Shown here in pieces: positions 1 through 5,602 of a stretch of DNA of 5,602 nucleotides. A program made the position numbers and the translations under genes. The stretch lies in assembly GCA_946885925.1 (NCBI GenBank), contig CAMPHP010000257.1, forward strand, positions 1-5,602, given 5' to 3'. This stretch comes from an uncultured Litorilinea sp. Lineage in GTDB: Bacteria > Chloroflexota > Anaerolineae > Caldilineales > Caldilineaceae. How positions within the stretch are numbered: the stretch's first letter is position 1; each line of letters starts with the position of its first letter. The notes beneath the pieces are model-generated. The model saw only the letters and a program-made list of their open reading frames with translations. It was not told where the DNA came from and did not search any database.

Positions 1-1
1 T

Positions 2-298
2 GGACTTGTCCTTGTAGAGGCAATGAGTTTTTCTCTGCCCGTCGTGGCGACTCATTGGCGAGGAACTCCATCCATTGTGGTTGAAGGTGAAGGCGGATAT
101 CTTGTTCCGATCCGTGATGCGCAAGCACTTGCGAAGAGGCTTGAGCAATTAATCTGTAACCCATCGTTGTGTAAGGAGATGGGTCGGAATGGCAGACGCC
201 GCTACGAAGAGCTTTTCACTGTAGAGATTTATCAGCAAAATCTTCAGAATGTTTTTTCCACTGCTGTAGACATGCTCTCAGATAAAACTCTCAGATAA
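2..298 (+). CDS. GT4-type glycosyltransferase, C-terminal fragment (5' end outside window)
   Basis: This is the last 98 residues of a GT-B fold, GT4-like sugar transferase; the reading frame is open from base 2 with no stop, so the gene starts upstream of the window. The fragment opens with GLVLVEAMSFSLPVVAT, the hallmark of the GT4 nucleotide-sugar-binding C-terminal domain: the E in LVEAM matches the second glutamate of the E-x7-E motif (the first would lie just before the window), followed by the usual A-x-G/S-x-P-V-V-A stretch. Then come a G-T-P-S-I-V loop, GGYLVP, and a helical tail of the N-P-S-L-...-M-G-R-N-G-R type, all typical. The family transfers a sugar from a nucleotide or lipid donor to a glycan acceptor at the cytoplasmic membrane face; donor and acceptor cannot be told from this piece. 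The stop TAA at 296-298 lies inside a 13-base tandem duplication. The next gene begins 20 bases later, so the two are probably co-transcribed. Confidence 0.9.
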   Translation, partial: GLVLVEAMSFSLPVVATHWRGTPSIVVEGEGGYLVPIRDAQALAKRLEQLICNPSLCKEMGRNGRRRYEELFTVEIYQQNLQNVFSTAVDMLSDKTLR

Positions 299-300
299 AA
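275..300. repeat. Perfect 13-base tandem duplication at the end of the glycosyltransferase gene
   Basis: CTCTCAGATAAAA occurs twice without a mismatch at 275-287 and 288-300. Because 13 is not a multiple of three, the two copies are read in different frames: the first encodes LSDK and the second supplies the stop (TAA at 296-298). Removing one copy would still end the protein almost at once, since GTAGATAAG follows and gives a TAA in frame. The change is thus nearly neutral and looks like replication slippage. Confidence 0.9.
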
Positions 301-307
301 GTAGATA

Positions 308-313
308 AGAGGG
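308..313 (+). promoter_or_regulatory. Ribosome binding site of the SDR epimerase gene
   Basis: AGAGGG lies 5 bases before the ATG at 319 but only 2 bases before the in-frame TTG at 316. The spacing favours the ATG as the true start. Confidence 0.6.
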
Positions 314-318
314 AATTG

Positions 319-1281
319 ATGCGTTTGCTGGTAACAGGCGGAAGTGGCTTCATTGGCACAAACTTGGTTGAGCACTTTGCAAAAAACGTTCCCACATTGA
401 TTAGTGTGGATTCTGTTCCGCCGCATATCAAAGAGCATACTTCGTACTGGAAACAGTGCGATATTATGGATGCGGATGCACTGAATGCCCTCTTTGCAGA
501 GGTTCAGCCGACGCATGTCATTCATCTTGCGGCACGCACCGACGTTGCCGGTAAGACACTTGAAGATTATGCTGTCAATGTAGAGGGGAGCAAGAATGTC
601 CTTGACGCCGTGAAAAATAGTCCGAGCGTGGAGCGGCTGATTATGACCTCTACACAGTTTGTGCATCGTCCAGGTCATTTGCCAGAAAATGATAACGATT
701 ATGAACCTCATACCGTATATGGTGAGAGTAAAGTACTTACTGAAAAACTTACCAAGTCGGCAAATTTACAGTGTGTCTGGACGATTGTGCGGCCAACAAA
801 CATATGGGGACCTTGGCATCCTCGCTATCCTAAGGAATTTTGGCATGTTCTTGCGCGCGGGCTTTATGTGCATCCTGCTGGCAAGGCCGTGATTCGCTCC
901 TATGGCTATGTGAAGAATGTCGTACACCAATACGAACTGATATTGCGCGCCCCTGATTCGTTGGTGAACCAACGGGTCTATTATGTGGGTGACGGTAACA
1001 TTGACAACTATCTGTGGGCAAGCGGCTTTTCGGTTGCCATTACAGGCAAGAAGGCGCGCCGGGTGCCTCGACCTATTTTGCGAACGATCGCTCTGGTTGG
1101 CGACTTGGTGAATGGCTTGGGCGGCAACTTCCCGCTCTTTTCTTCGCGGTATGAGAGTATGATCTCTGATTATGCGACGCCAATCGATGCCACATTTGAA
1201 ACGTTTGGCACTCCGCCATATACATTAGAGCACGGAATCGGTGAGACGGTAGAGTGGCTTCGACGTGAGAAGCTGATCTAG
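319..1281 (+). CDS. NAD-dependent epimerase/dehydratase (extended SDR family)
   Basis: A 320-residue cytoplasmic extended short-chain dehydrogenase/reductase, a normal length for nucleotide-sugar epimerases and dehydratases. The N-terminus MRLLVTGGSGFIG carries the Rossmann GGxGxxG motif (residues 7-13). D31 at the end of beta strand 2 fits NAD(H) rather than NADP(H), and D48-I49 and HLAAR (69-73) are further cofactor-binding landmarks. The catalytic pair is Y134 and K138 in YGESK, with the Ser/Thr partner in TST (110-112). RPTNIWGPW (158-166) and GYVKNVVHQ (196-204) begin the substrate-binding half. The family converts UDP-, GDP- or dTDP-sugars by transient oxidation; the substrate cannot be deduced here, and a 3-beta-HSD-like or reductase role is not excluded. 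It sits 20 bases after a glycosyltransferase and 44 before another, so it most likely feeds the same polysaccharide pathway. The ATG at 319 was preferred over TTG at 316 on ribosome-site spacing. Confidence 0.93.
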   Translation: MRLLVTGGSGFIGTNLVEHFAKNVPTLISVDSVPPHIKEHTSYWKQCDIMDADALNALFAEVQPTHVIHLAARTDVAGKTLEDYAVNVEGSKNVLDAVKNSPSVERLIMTSTQFVHRPGHLPENDNDYEPHTVYGESKVLTEKLTKSANLQCVWTIVRPTNIWGPWHPRYPKEFWHVLARGLYVHPAGKAVIRSYGYVKNVVHQYELILRAPDSLVNQRVYYVGDGNIDNYLWASGFSVAITGKKARRVPRPILRTIALVGDLVNGLGGNFPLFSSRYESMISDYATPIDATFETFGTPPYTLEHGIGETVEWLRREKLI

Positions 1282-1315
1282 AGCGCTATCAATAATTACT
1301 TGGGTAAAATCTTTT

Positions 1316-1321
1316 GGGGAA
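1316..1321 (+). promoter_or_regulatory. Ribosome binding site deciding a GTG start for the GT26 gene
   Basis: GGGGAA lies 4 bases before the GTG at 1326. The alternative in-frame TTG at 1314 would put this purine run inside the gene and has no good site of its own (only GGG at 1302-1304). A further GTG at 1335 is too far away, at about 13-14 bases. Confidence 0.5.
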
Positions 1322-1325
1322 CTGT

Positions 1326-2114
1326 GTGACGTTTGTGAAGACGGATTTAAGTAATACAGATCGAGTCAATATCTTGGGGGTCGGCGTGAGTGCGGTCAAT
1401 ATGGAGTTGGCCCTCGCCGCCATTTCACAGTGGATCAAGGCTCGCACGCCTCATTACGTCTGTGTCACACCTGTACATAGTATTATGGATTGCTATGGTG
1501 ATGAGTCACTGCGCGCAATCTATAATCGTGCGGGTATGGTTACGCCGGACGGGATGCCCGTTGTCTGGCTTACGCGACTTCAGGGCCATGATCATGTTCG
1601 CCGGGTTTATGGCCCTGACCTCATGTTCGCTCTGTGCGAATACTCGCTTGCATTTGGCTATCGCCATTATTTCTATGGTGGGGCAGAAGGTGTGGCACAG
1701 CAACTGGCGGATATATTATCTGCTCGGTTCCCTGGATTGCAGGTGGCAGGAGCCTATTCACCTCCTTTCCGCGAATTATCAGCTGATGAAGACGCTCAGA
1801 TTGTGGCGAAGATAAATGCCACTCACCCCGACATCGTTTGGGTGGGCTTAGGTGCTCCTAAACAAGAGTACTGGATGGCATCCCACCAAGAACTACTCAC
1901 GGCTCCGGTATTGATTGGTGTTGGCGCTGCCTTCGATTTCCATACGGGGCGCAAAAAGCAAGCCCCGCGCTGGATGCAGCGAAGTGGCCTTGAATGGGTA
2001 TTTCGTCTTGTCTCCGAACCCAAACGGTTGTGGCAGCGGTATTTATATAGTAACCCCCGCTTTATTCTGGCTGTCTTTCTACAGATGACAGGGCTGCGCC
2101 GTTATCCCATATAG
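1326..2114 (+). CDS. WecG/TagA/CpsF family (GT26) glycosyltransferase
   Basis: A 262-residue membrane-associated glycosyltransferase of family GT26, close to the usual 240-270 residues. Conserved blocks in order: VTPVHSIMDCYGDESLRAIYN (near 47-67), TPDGMPVVW (73-81) with the conserved aspartate D75 usually held to be catalytic, RVYGPDLM (93-100), YFYGG (near 115-119), the diagnostic VGLGAPKQEYW (173-183), IGVGAAFDFHTG (197-208), and the C-terminal APRWMQRSGLEW plus RLVSEPKRLWQRY (213-239). This Arg-rich tail is the appendage known in TagA-type enzymes to mediate membrane association and to contribute to the active site. Known members add N-acetylmannosamine or N-acetylmannosaminuronate (TagA, WecG) or other hexoses to polyprenyl-diphosphate-linked sugars. 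The sugar used here cannot be named. The initiating phosphotransferase lies just downstream, consistent with consecutive steps. The start is taken as GTG from the ribosome-site position; TTG at 1314 would add 4 residues. Confidence 0.95.
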   Translation: MTFVKTDLSNTDRVNILGVGVSAVNMELALAAISQWIKARTPHYVCVTPVHSIMDCYGDESLRAIYNRAGMVTPDGMPVVWLTRLQGHDHVRRVYGPDLMFALCEYSLAFGYRHYFYGGAEGVAQQLADILSARFPGLQVAGAYSPPFRELSADEDAQIVAKINATHPDIVWVGLGAPKQEYWMASHQELLTAPVLIGVGAAFDFHTGRKKQAPRWMQRSGLEWVFRLVSEPKRLWQRYLYSNPRFILAVFLQMTGLRRYPI

Positions 2115-2187
2115 CTAAACTTATCGCTAAATTACCGGTCATTGTGCTTGGCTTTTCCACTCACATTTCAGCCCTTTCTTGTTGGGG

Positions 2188-2196
2188 TGATACAAT
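2188..2196 (+). promoter_or_regulatory. Putative extended -10 promoter element before the phosphotransferase gene
   Basis: TGATACAAT matches the extended -10 form TGnTATAAT at all but one fixed position. The best -35 candidate, TTCAGC at 2167-2172 with an 18-base spacer, matches only 3 of 6 consensus bases, which is tolerable for an extended -10 promoter. Transcription would start near 2203 and give a leader of about 78 bases containing the hairpin at 2241-2271. This rests on motif reading alone, and the sigma-factor consensus of this organism is unknown. Confidence 0.3.
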
Positions 2197-2240
2197 CGGC
2201 AAGGAAAGTTACATTCAACAGGCCGCAGAAGGCTGAAGAC

Positions 2241-2271
2241 TTGCTCGTCTATCACTAGATAAAGTGAGCAA
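2241..2271 (+). promoter_or_regulatory. Imperfect hairpin just upstream of the phosphotransferase ribosome binding site
   Basis: TTGCTC (2241-2246) pairs exactly with GAGCAA (2266-2271). Inside it, TCTA (2248-2251) can pair with TAGA (2256-2259) around a TCAC loop; an alternative inner stem is TCACT (2252-2256) with AGTGA (2263-2267), which competes with the outer stem by two bases. The structure ends one base before the AGGAG at 2273-2277, so it could affect ribosome access. No T-run follows, so it does not look like a terminator. Confidence 0.35.
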
Positions 2272-2272
2272 C

Positions 2273-2277
2273 AGGAG
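2273..2277 (+). promoter_or_regulatory. Ribosome binding site of the phosphotransferase gene
   Basis: AGGAG sits 3 bases before ATG 2281. The spacing is short, but the motif is the only strong one nearby. The next in-frame ATG, at 2308, has none and would cut into the first membrane segment. Confidence 0.6.
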
Positions 2278-2280
2278 ACT

Positions 2281-3708
2281 ATGTTCAAGCGTTTTACAAC
2301 CAATTACATGGTCCTTTTGTTCTTGATCGATATGGCGATTGTGCAGGTCGCCTTAGGCTCTGGGATGCGTCTACGCTTTTTTCTGCCATTCGGCCCCAAT
2401 CTTTCGCCAATGTGGGTGCCCGAATTTGTTTATACGCCAACGCCCGTTTTACATCTGGCGGTTGGGTTGATCTGGGCGATTAGTTTCCAGTTTGGTTCTG
2501 TCTATAATCCACGTAAGATCATCGTCTGGATCGAAGAGATTCAGCGTGTGGTGCTAAGTCATACCGTGGCCGCCCTTTGTCTGGCAGGCTTGCTCTATAT
2601 CCTGCGTCGTGATCTGTCCCGCTTAACATTTATCTACTTTTTTGTGCTGGCCCTTGTCGCACTTATCGGTTACCGGCTTGTATTGCGTGCTTGGCATCGC
2701 TTTCAACGCAATCATGGCATTGGCATCACGCGCGTGCTTGTCATCGGCGCGGGCAGGATCGGTTGTGATACGGTCCGCCGCTTAAAGCAACAAAATTGGT
2801 CTGAATTTGAAATTGTTGGGTTCCTAGATGATGATCCCAATCGTATTAATAGTATGCCTGAGTATCCGATACTGGGACGATTGGACGATGCAGTGACCAT
2901 CAGCCGCGAACATGAGATAGACGAGATTATCTTTGCCTTGCCGTTGCACGCCCATGCTCGGCTCGCCAATCTCGTGACGTGGCTGCAAGAACTACCTGTA
3001 CGCATTCATGTTGTGCCAGACTATTTCGATCTTGCTTTTCATGCTGCGACCATTGAGAACATGGGTGGGATCCCTCTGATTGGCCTGCGCGATCCGGCCA
3101 TTGATGGCTTCCAACGCTTTGGCAAACGGTTAATGGATTTGGCGTTGGCCTGGATCGGGCTGCTTTTGTTGTGGCCTGTGATGCTGGCTGTGGCGATTGC
3201 CATCAAGCTGGAGGATGGGGGATCTATTCTTTATTCGAGTGCTCGTGTCGGTGAGAATGGGCGTATTTTTTACATGCAGAAATTTCGCTCCATGGTGGTC
3301 AATGCTGACAAACTGCAATACCTGGTCAGCGAAACCGATGAGAATGGGCATCTGCTTTTTAAGCATGCTGACGACCCGCGCATCACTCGCGTCGGGCGTT
3401 TTATCCGGCGTACAAGTATTGATGAACTGCCTCAGTTGTTCAATGTGCTCAAGGGCGAGATGAGCTTTGTCGGCCCTCGTCCTGAGTTACCCTGGTTGGT
3501 GGAGTCCTATGAACCTTGGCAGCGCAAGCGGTTTGCTGTACCGCAGGGCATTACGGGGTGGTGGCAAGTGAATGGGCGCAGCGAAAATCCTATGCACCTT
3601 CACACCGATCAAGATCTATACTATATCCAGCATTATTCTCTCTGGTTGGATATCCAAATTCTTTGGAAAACAATTGGTGTGGTCTTGCGCGGCAAGGGTG
3701 CATATTGA
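2281..3708 (+). CDS. Polyprenyl glycosylphosphotransferase (WcaJ/WbaP-like initiating sugar-phosphate transferase)
   Basis: A 475-residue integral membrane enzyme, typical of the large polyisoprenyl-phosphate hexose-1-phosphate transferases (about 450-500). It starts polysaccharide assembly by moving a sugar 1-phosphate from a UDP-sugar to undecaprenyl phosphate. The N-terminal part has four hydrophobic segments (about 9-26, 55-72, 90-107, 115-135). A Rossmann-like CoA-binding-type domain follows, with RVLVIGAGRIG (151-161) and FLDDDP (181-186). The C-terminal catalytic domain begins near 277 with a further hydrophobic segment (about 285-308), then KFRSM (334-338), DDPRITRVGRFIRR (364-377), the catalytic Asp-Glu pair D381-E382 in DELPQL, FVGPRPE (396-402) and GITGWWQVNGRS (423-434). 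All key residues are present. The sugar is probably glucose, galactose or an N-acetylhexosamine; the sequence alone does not decide. A 166-base gap separates it from the GT26 gene, so it may have its own promoter. Confidence 0.96.
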   Translation: MFKRFTTNYMVLLFLIDMAIVQVALGSGMRLRFFLPFGPNLSPMWVPEFVYTPTPVLHLAVGLIWAISFQFGSVYNPRKIIVWIEEIQRVVLSHTVAALCLAGLLYILRRDLSRLTFIYFFVLALVALIGYRLVLRAWHRFQRNHGIGITRVLVIGAGRIGCDTVRRLKQQNWSEFEIVGFLDDDPNRINSMPEYPILGRLDDAVTISREHEIDEIIFALPLHAHARLANLVTWLQELPVRIHVVPDYFDLAFHAATIENMGGIPLIGLRDPAIDGFQRFGKRLMDLALAWIGLLLLWPVMLAVAIAIKLEDGGSILYSSARVGENGRIFYMQKFRSMVVNADKLQYLVSETDENGHLLFKHADDPRITRVGRFIRRTSIDELPQLFNVLKGEMSFVGPRPELPWLVESYEPWQRKRFAVPQGITGWWQVNGRSENPMHLHTDQDLYYIQHYSLWLDIQILWKTIGVVLRGKGAY

Positions 3709-3724
3709 CGGTGCTGAGGCTATT

Positions 3725-3760
3725 GGCAGTAGAAGATCCGCAGTAGAAGATTCGCAGTAG
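3725..3760. repeat. 14-base tandem repeat, about 2.6 copies, after the phosphotransferase gene
   Basis: Units GGCAGTAGAAGATC (3725-3738), CGCAGTAGAAGATT (3739-3752) and a partial CGCAGTAG (3753-3760). Copies one and two differ only at their first and last bases. It begins 17 bases after the TGA at 3706-3708 in a stretch with no gene. It looks like a local slippage expansion; no known regulatory motif is recognised in the unit. Confidence 0.85.
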
Positions 3761-3767
3761 CTGCACG

Positions 3768-3807
3768 CACACGTCCGATCTGTGTGATAAGTGGCGCTAT
3801 ACACACA
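3768..3807 (+). promoter_or_regulatory. Competing GT/CA stems in the leader of the Wzz-like gene
   Basis: TGTGTG (3781-3786) can pair with downstream CACACA (3802-3807), extended by ATA/TAT with one bulged A around an AGTGGCGC loop. Its GTGTG part (3782-3786) can also pair with upstream CACAC (3768-3772). The two stems exclude each other, an arrangement seen in attenuators, but there is no T-run terminator here and the stems are short. The role is unproven. Confidence 0.3.
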
Positions 3808-3809
3808 AC

Positions 3810-3833
3810 CATGATGCTAGATACTCATGATGC
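3810..3833. repeat. Spaced direct repeat CATGATGC
   Basis: CATGATGC occurs at 3810-3817 and 3826-3833, 16 bases start to start. A second, shorter pair, ATAGCC at 3837-3842 and 3855-3860, follows with an 18-base period. Paired sites at such spacing could be protein-binding half-sites, but they could equally be chance or old duplications. Apart from the repeats and stems listed, no confident promoter or terminator is visible in the 3709-3911 gap. Confidence 0.4.
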
Positions 3834-3893
3834 CGGATAGCCCCATGGTATCGTATAGCCAAGATCGTTTCTGTTTAGCTCTACCTGACCCGC

Positions 3894-3900
3894 AAGAGGA
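3894..3900 (+). promoter_or_regulatory. Ribosome binding site of the Wzz-like gene
   Basis: AAGAGGA is 11 bases before ATG 3912 and 5 bases before an in-frame TTG at 3906. An out-of-frame ATG at 3902 lies only 1 base away and opens a 13-codon frame ending at TGA 3941-3943. The start is therefore ATG 3912 or TTG 3906, a difference of two residues. Confidence 0.5.
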
Positions 3901-3911
3901 AATGTTTGTTT

Positions 3912-5602
3912 ATGACCGCACAGACTTCAGATGTCTACTCTGATAACCTGCAATCTACCCCTTCAGATGAAATCGATCTGCGTCAATATATTCTCGTTTT
4001 CATTAGATGGTGGCGAGAAATTTTCGCTATCACCCTATTGACTGGCGTGATTGCCGCAGTTGTAGTTATCTCGCTCAACAATATGCGCACTCCGGTTTAC
4101 AACGCCGATGCGGATCTCATCATTACGCGTTTAGCCAGTAATATTCAGCTAGATGATCGCGTTGTTACCACAAGCAACACGCCACAAATTGATTTGAATA
4201 GCTGGCGTACGTCACTTCTCCAACTTGTGAAAAGTAGTGTGGTTGCCAATCGGGTGATCGAAGAAATGGGGGATGAACTTCCAGAATATCTACGGTCGCC
4301 AGCAGTATTGCTCAACGTTATCACGGCAAAGCTTCTGATTGCGGAGAATGGCGGGTCTCCAAGCAACATCATCCGTGTCACAGCAACAACGGTAGATCCG
4401 GAAGTGGCGGCGTCTCTTGCGAATAGTTGGGCTGATCAGTATGTATCCTATGTCAATGGGCTTTATGGTGAGGTGCCGCAGGCAATGCTCGAAAGTGTTG
4501 AAGCTGAGCTTGAGCAGTCGCACCTTGCGTATGAGAGTGCACAGTTGGCATTGGAGGAGTTCGTAGCAACCAACCAAATGGACACGTTGGAGCGCCAGAT
4601 CTTAGAAAAATCTAAATTGCGTGATGAACTCATGCTCAATCATACACAAATGCTTACCGCTGTGGTGACTTCGGGTTATAAGGCACGGCTGTCCTTATAT
4701 TCTACGTTGGCGCAGATTCCCGCAGAGCATGCATCAGAGATCATTCAAGCTCAATCTCTTGCCAACGTAGGAACACTCAACCGGCTTTACCAACTGCGTG
4801 GATCAGCAGCCATACAACTAGACCAGGCACGCAACATGGAGGCTAGCCTCGTGGGTGGTGGTGAGGCAGCCGCCAAGAGCAATGTTTCTGCTTTGCAGAT
4901 GCTAAAGCTTGCTGTCTTTACTGCTTTGCAAGAAGATACGAGACTTCCTTTGCTTTCTACTGTGCCATTCGAAAACATCCAGATGAGTTTGGATGAGCAA
5001 TTGGCTGATACGCGGGCGCTCATCGCTGTTTTGGAGGAATATATAGGCACGCTGGATACGAACATTCGCACATTATCAGAAGCGGAAGTGGTCGATCCCA
5101 ATCTCTCAGCGTTGACAGGCGTGCAAAATAATCCTCAGTCAAGTGTGGTAGGTACGGGCGTCTATTCGGATGTCTTGGCAGCATATGCACACCTGCTTAC
5201 GCCCGGCAATTCGCTCGAACAATTGTCCAACGAGGTCAATTCCGCTATGAGTGAGTCGCAAGAAACACTCATGGTGCAGTTGGAGAATGAAATCCGCGCC
5301 TTGCAGGCTGCGAGTAGCGCGGAGAAGGCGCGTGAACGTCAGTTGATCTATCAACGTGATCAAGCATGGACAACTTATGAAACTGTTGGGAGTAAACTGC
5401 GGGACTTAAGCCTGCTCCGCTCTTCGAGCAATTCGGAAGTGCGGATGGGCAATCCGGCTCTACCACCAGTTACTCCTAAACCTCCGATAGATCTGTTTGT
5501 GCCTGTGGCAGCAGCACTGGCTGCTGGCTTTCTCTTTGCAGTCATCCTTGCTTTTATTGTGGATGCCATTGGTGGACAGCCTTTTTTTGCACGTAGATCT
5601 GC
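3912..5602 (+). CDS. Wzz-like polysaccharide co-polymerase / chain-length determinant (3' end outside window)
   Basis: An open frame of 563 codons runs off the right edge. The protein has the two-membrane-segment plan of polysaccharide co-polymerases: a cytoplasmic N-terminus with EIDLRQYILVFIRWWREI (20-37), the Wzz entry motif of D/E-L followed by R-x-W-W; a first membrane segment (about 37-55); then a long extracytoplasmic part with the beta-rich Wzz head (about 63-185), including Y-N-A-D-A-D-L-I-I and a V-x-A-T-x-x-D-P-E-V-A-A-S-L-A-N stretch (155-171). A helical, Glu/Gln/Leu-rich region (about 190-500) is probably coiled coil. The exit carries the proline-rich motif ALPPVTPKPPID (516-527) and membrane segment two (about 528-552). 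Classical Wzz proteins have about 320-380 residues, so this extracytoplasmic part of roughly 470 residues is unusually long. Such proteins set polymer length or couple polymerisation to export. Whether a tyrosine-kinase domain follows cannot be seen. No early stop or frameshift is visible. Confidence 0.9.
   Translation, partial: MTAQTSDVYSDNLQSTPSDEIDLRQYILVFIRWWREIFAITLLTGVIAAVVVISLNNMRTPVYNADADLIITRLASNIQLDDRVVTTSNTPQIDLNSWRTSLLQLVKSSVVANRVIEEMGDELPEYLRSPAVLLNVITAKLLIAENGGSPSNIIRVTATTVDPEVAASLANSWADQYVSYVNGLYGEVPQAMLESVEAELEQSHLAYESAQLALEEFVATNQMDTLERQILEKSKLRDELMLNHTQMLTAVVTSGYKARLSLYSTLAQIPAEHASEIIQAQSLANVGTLNRLYQLRGSAAIQLDQARNMEASLVGGGEAAAKSNVSALQMLKLAVFTALQEDTRLPLLSTVPFENIQMSLDEQLADTRALIAVLEEYIGTLDTNIRTLSEAEVVDPNLSALTGVQNNPQSSVVGTGVYSDVLAAYAHLLTPGNSLEQLSNEVNSAMSESQETLMVQLENEIRALQAASSAEKARERQLIYQRDQAWTTYETVGSKLRDLSLLRSSSNSEVRMGNPALPPVTPKPPIDLFVPVAAALAAGFLFAVILAFIVDAIGGQPFFARRS

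Noticed and set aside
244..711. Open frame of 155 codons on the - strand
   Set aside because: It lies opposite the GT4 end and the well-supported SDR N-terminus, whose motifs are intact; its translation shows no domain and it has no plausible ribosome site. It is a shadow.
1390..1815. Open frame of 141 codons on the + strand in another frame
   Set aside because: It lies wholly inside the GT26 gene, and its Trp/Ser/Cys-rich translation does not resemble a folded protein family.
3516..3760. Two overlapping + strand frames running from the phosphotransferase end into the gap
   Set aside because: They share DNA with the conserved GITGWWQVNGRS region read in the proper frame, have no ribosome site, and end in the tandem repeat.
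3723..3803. TTGGCA (3723-3728) and TATACA (3798-3803) considered as promoter boxes
   Set aside because: They are about 69 bases apart and neither has a partner at 16-18 bases, so no promoter can be called.
3781..3807. Hairpin considered as a rho-independent terminator for the phosphotransferase gene
   Set aside because: The stem is short and AT-containing with a bulge, and no T-run follows it.
3843..3848. CCATGG palindrome in the gap
   Set aside because: A 6-base palindrome is expected by chance and has no supporting context.
4787..5101. Ser/Ala-rich open frame of 104 codons on the - strand
   Set aside because: It is antisense to the coiled-coil part of the Wzz-like gene; Ser/Ala richness is the expected mirror of Glu/Gln/Leu/Ala codons.

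Overview
The window holds part of a bacterial cell-surface polysaccharide (exopolysaccharide, capsule or O-antigen-like) biosynthesis locus. Five genes lie on the + strand in one direction, and two of them are cut by the window edges. There is no convincing gene on the - strand, and no RNA gene, CRISPR array, insertion sequence or integrase.

Layout: (1) positions 2-298, the C-terminal end of a GT4-type glycosyltransferase; (2) 319-1281, an extended-SDR NAD-dependent sugar epimerase/dehydratase; (3) 1326-2114, a WecG/TagA/CpsF (GT26) glycosyltransferase; (4) a 166-base gap with a possible extended -10 promoter and a hairpin next to the ribosome binding site; (5) 2281-3708, a membrane polyprenyl-phosphate glycosyl-1-phosphate transferase; (6) a 203-base gap with a 14-base tandem repeat, competing GT/CA stems and a spaced direct repeat; (7) 3912 to the window end, a long Wzz-like polysaccharide co-polymerase, cut at the right edge.

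How the genes fit together (inference from family knowledge): the phosphotransferase would load the first sugar phosphate onto undecaprenyl phosphate at the membrane. The GT26 enzyme would typically add a following sugar to that lipid-linked acceptor, and the GT4 enzyme a further one. The SDR protein would make or modify a nucleotide sugar donor. The Wzz-like protein would control chain length or export of the polymer. The polymerase (Wzy), flippase (Wzx) and any tyrosine kinase are not in the window.

Organism: a bacterium of roughly balanced base composition. GTG and possibly TTG starts, the GT26 subfamily style and the very long Wzz-like protein would fit a Chloroflexota member, but this is an impression from family resemblance and is weakly supported. 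The biology is largely conventional. The unusual points are in the non-coding DNA: two short tandem duplications near gene ends, and leader-region structures before the two membrane-protein genes.
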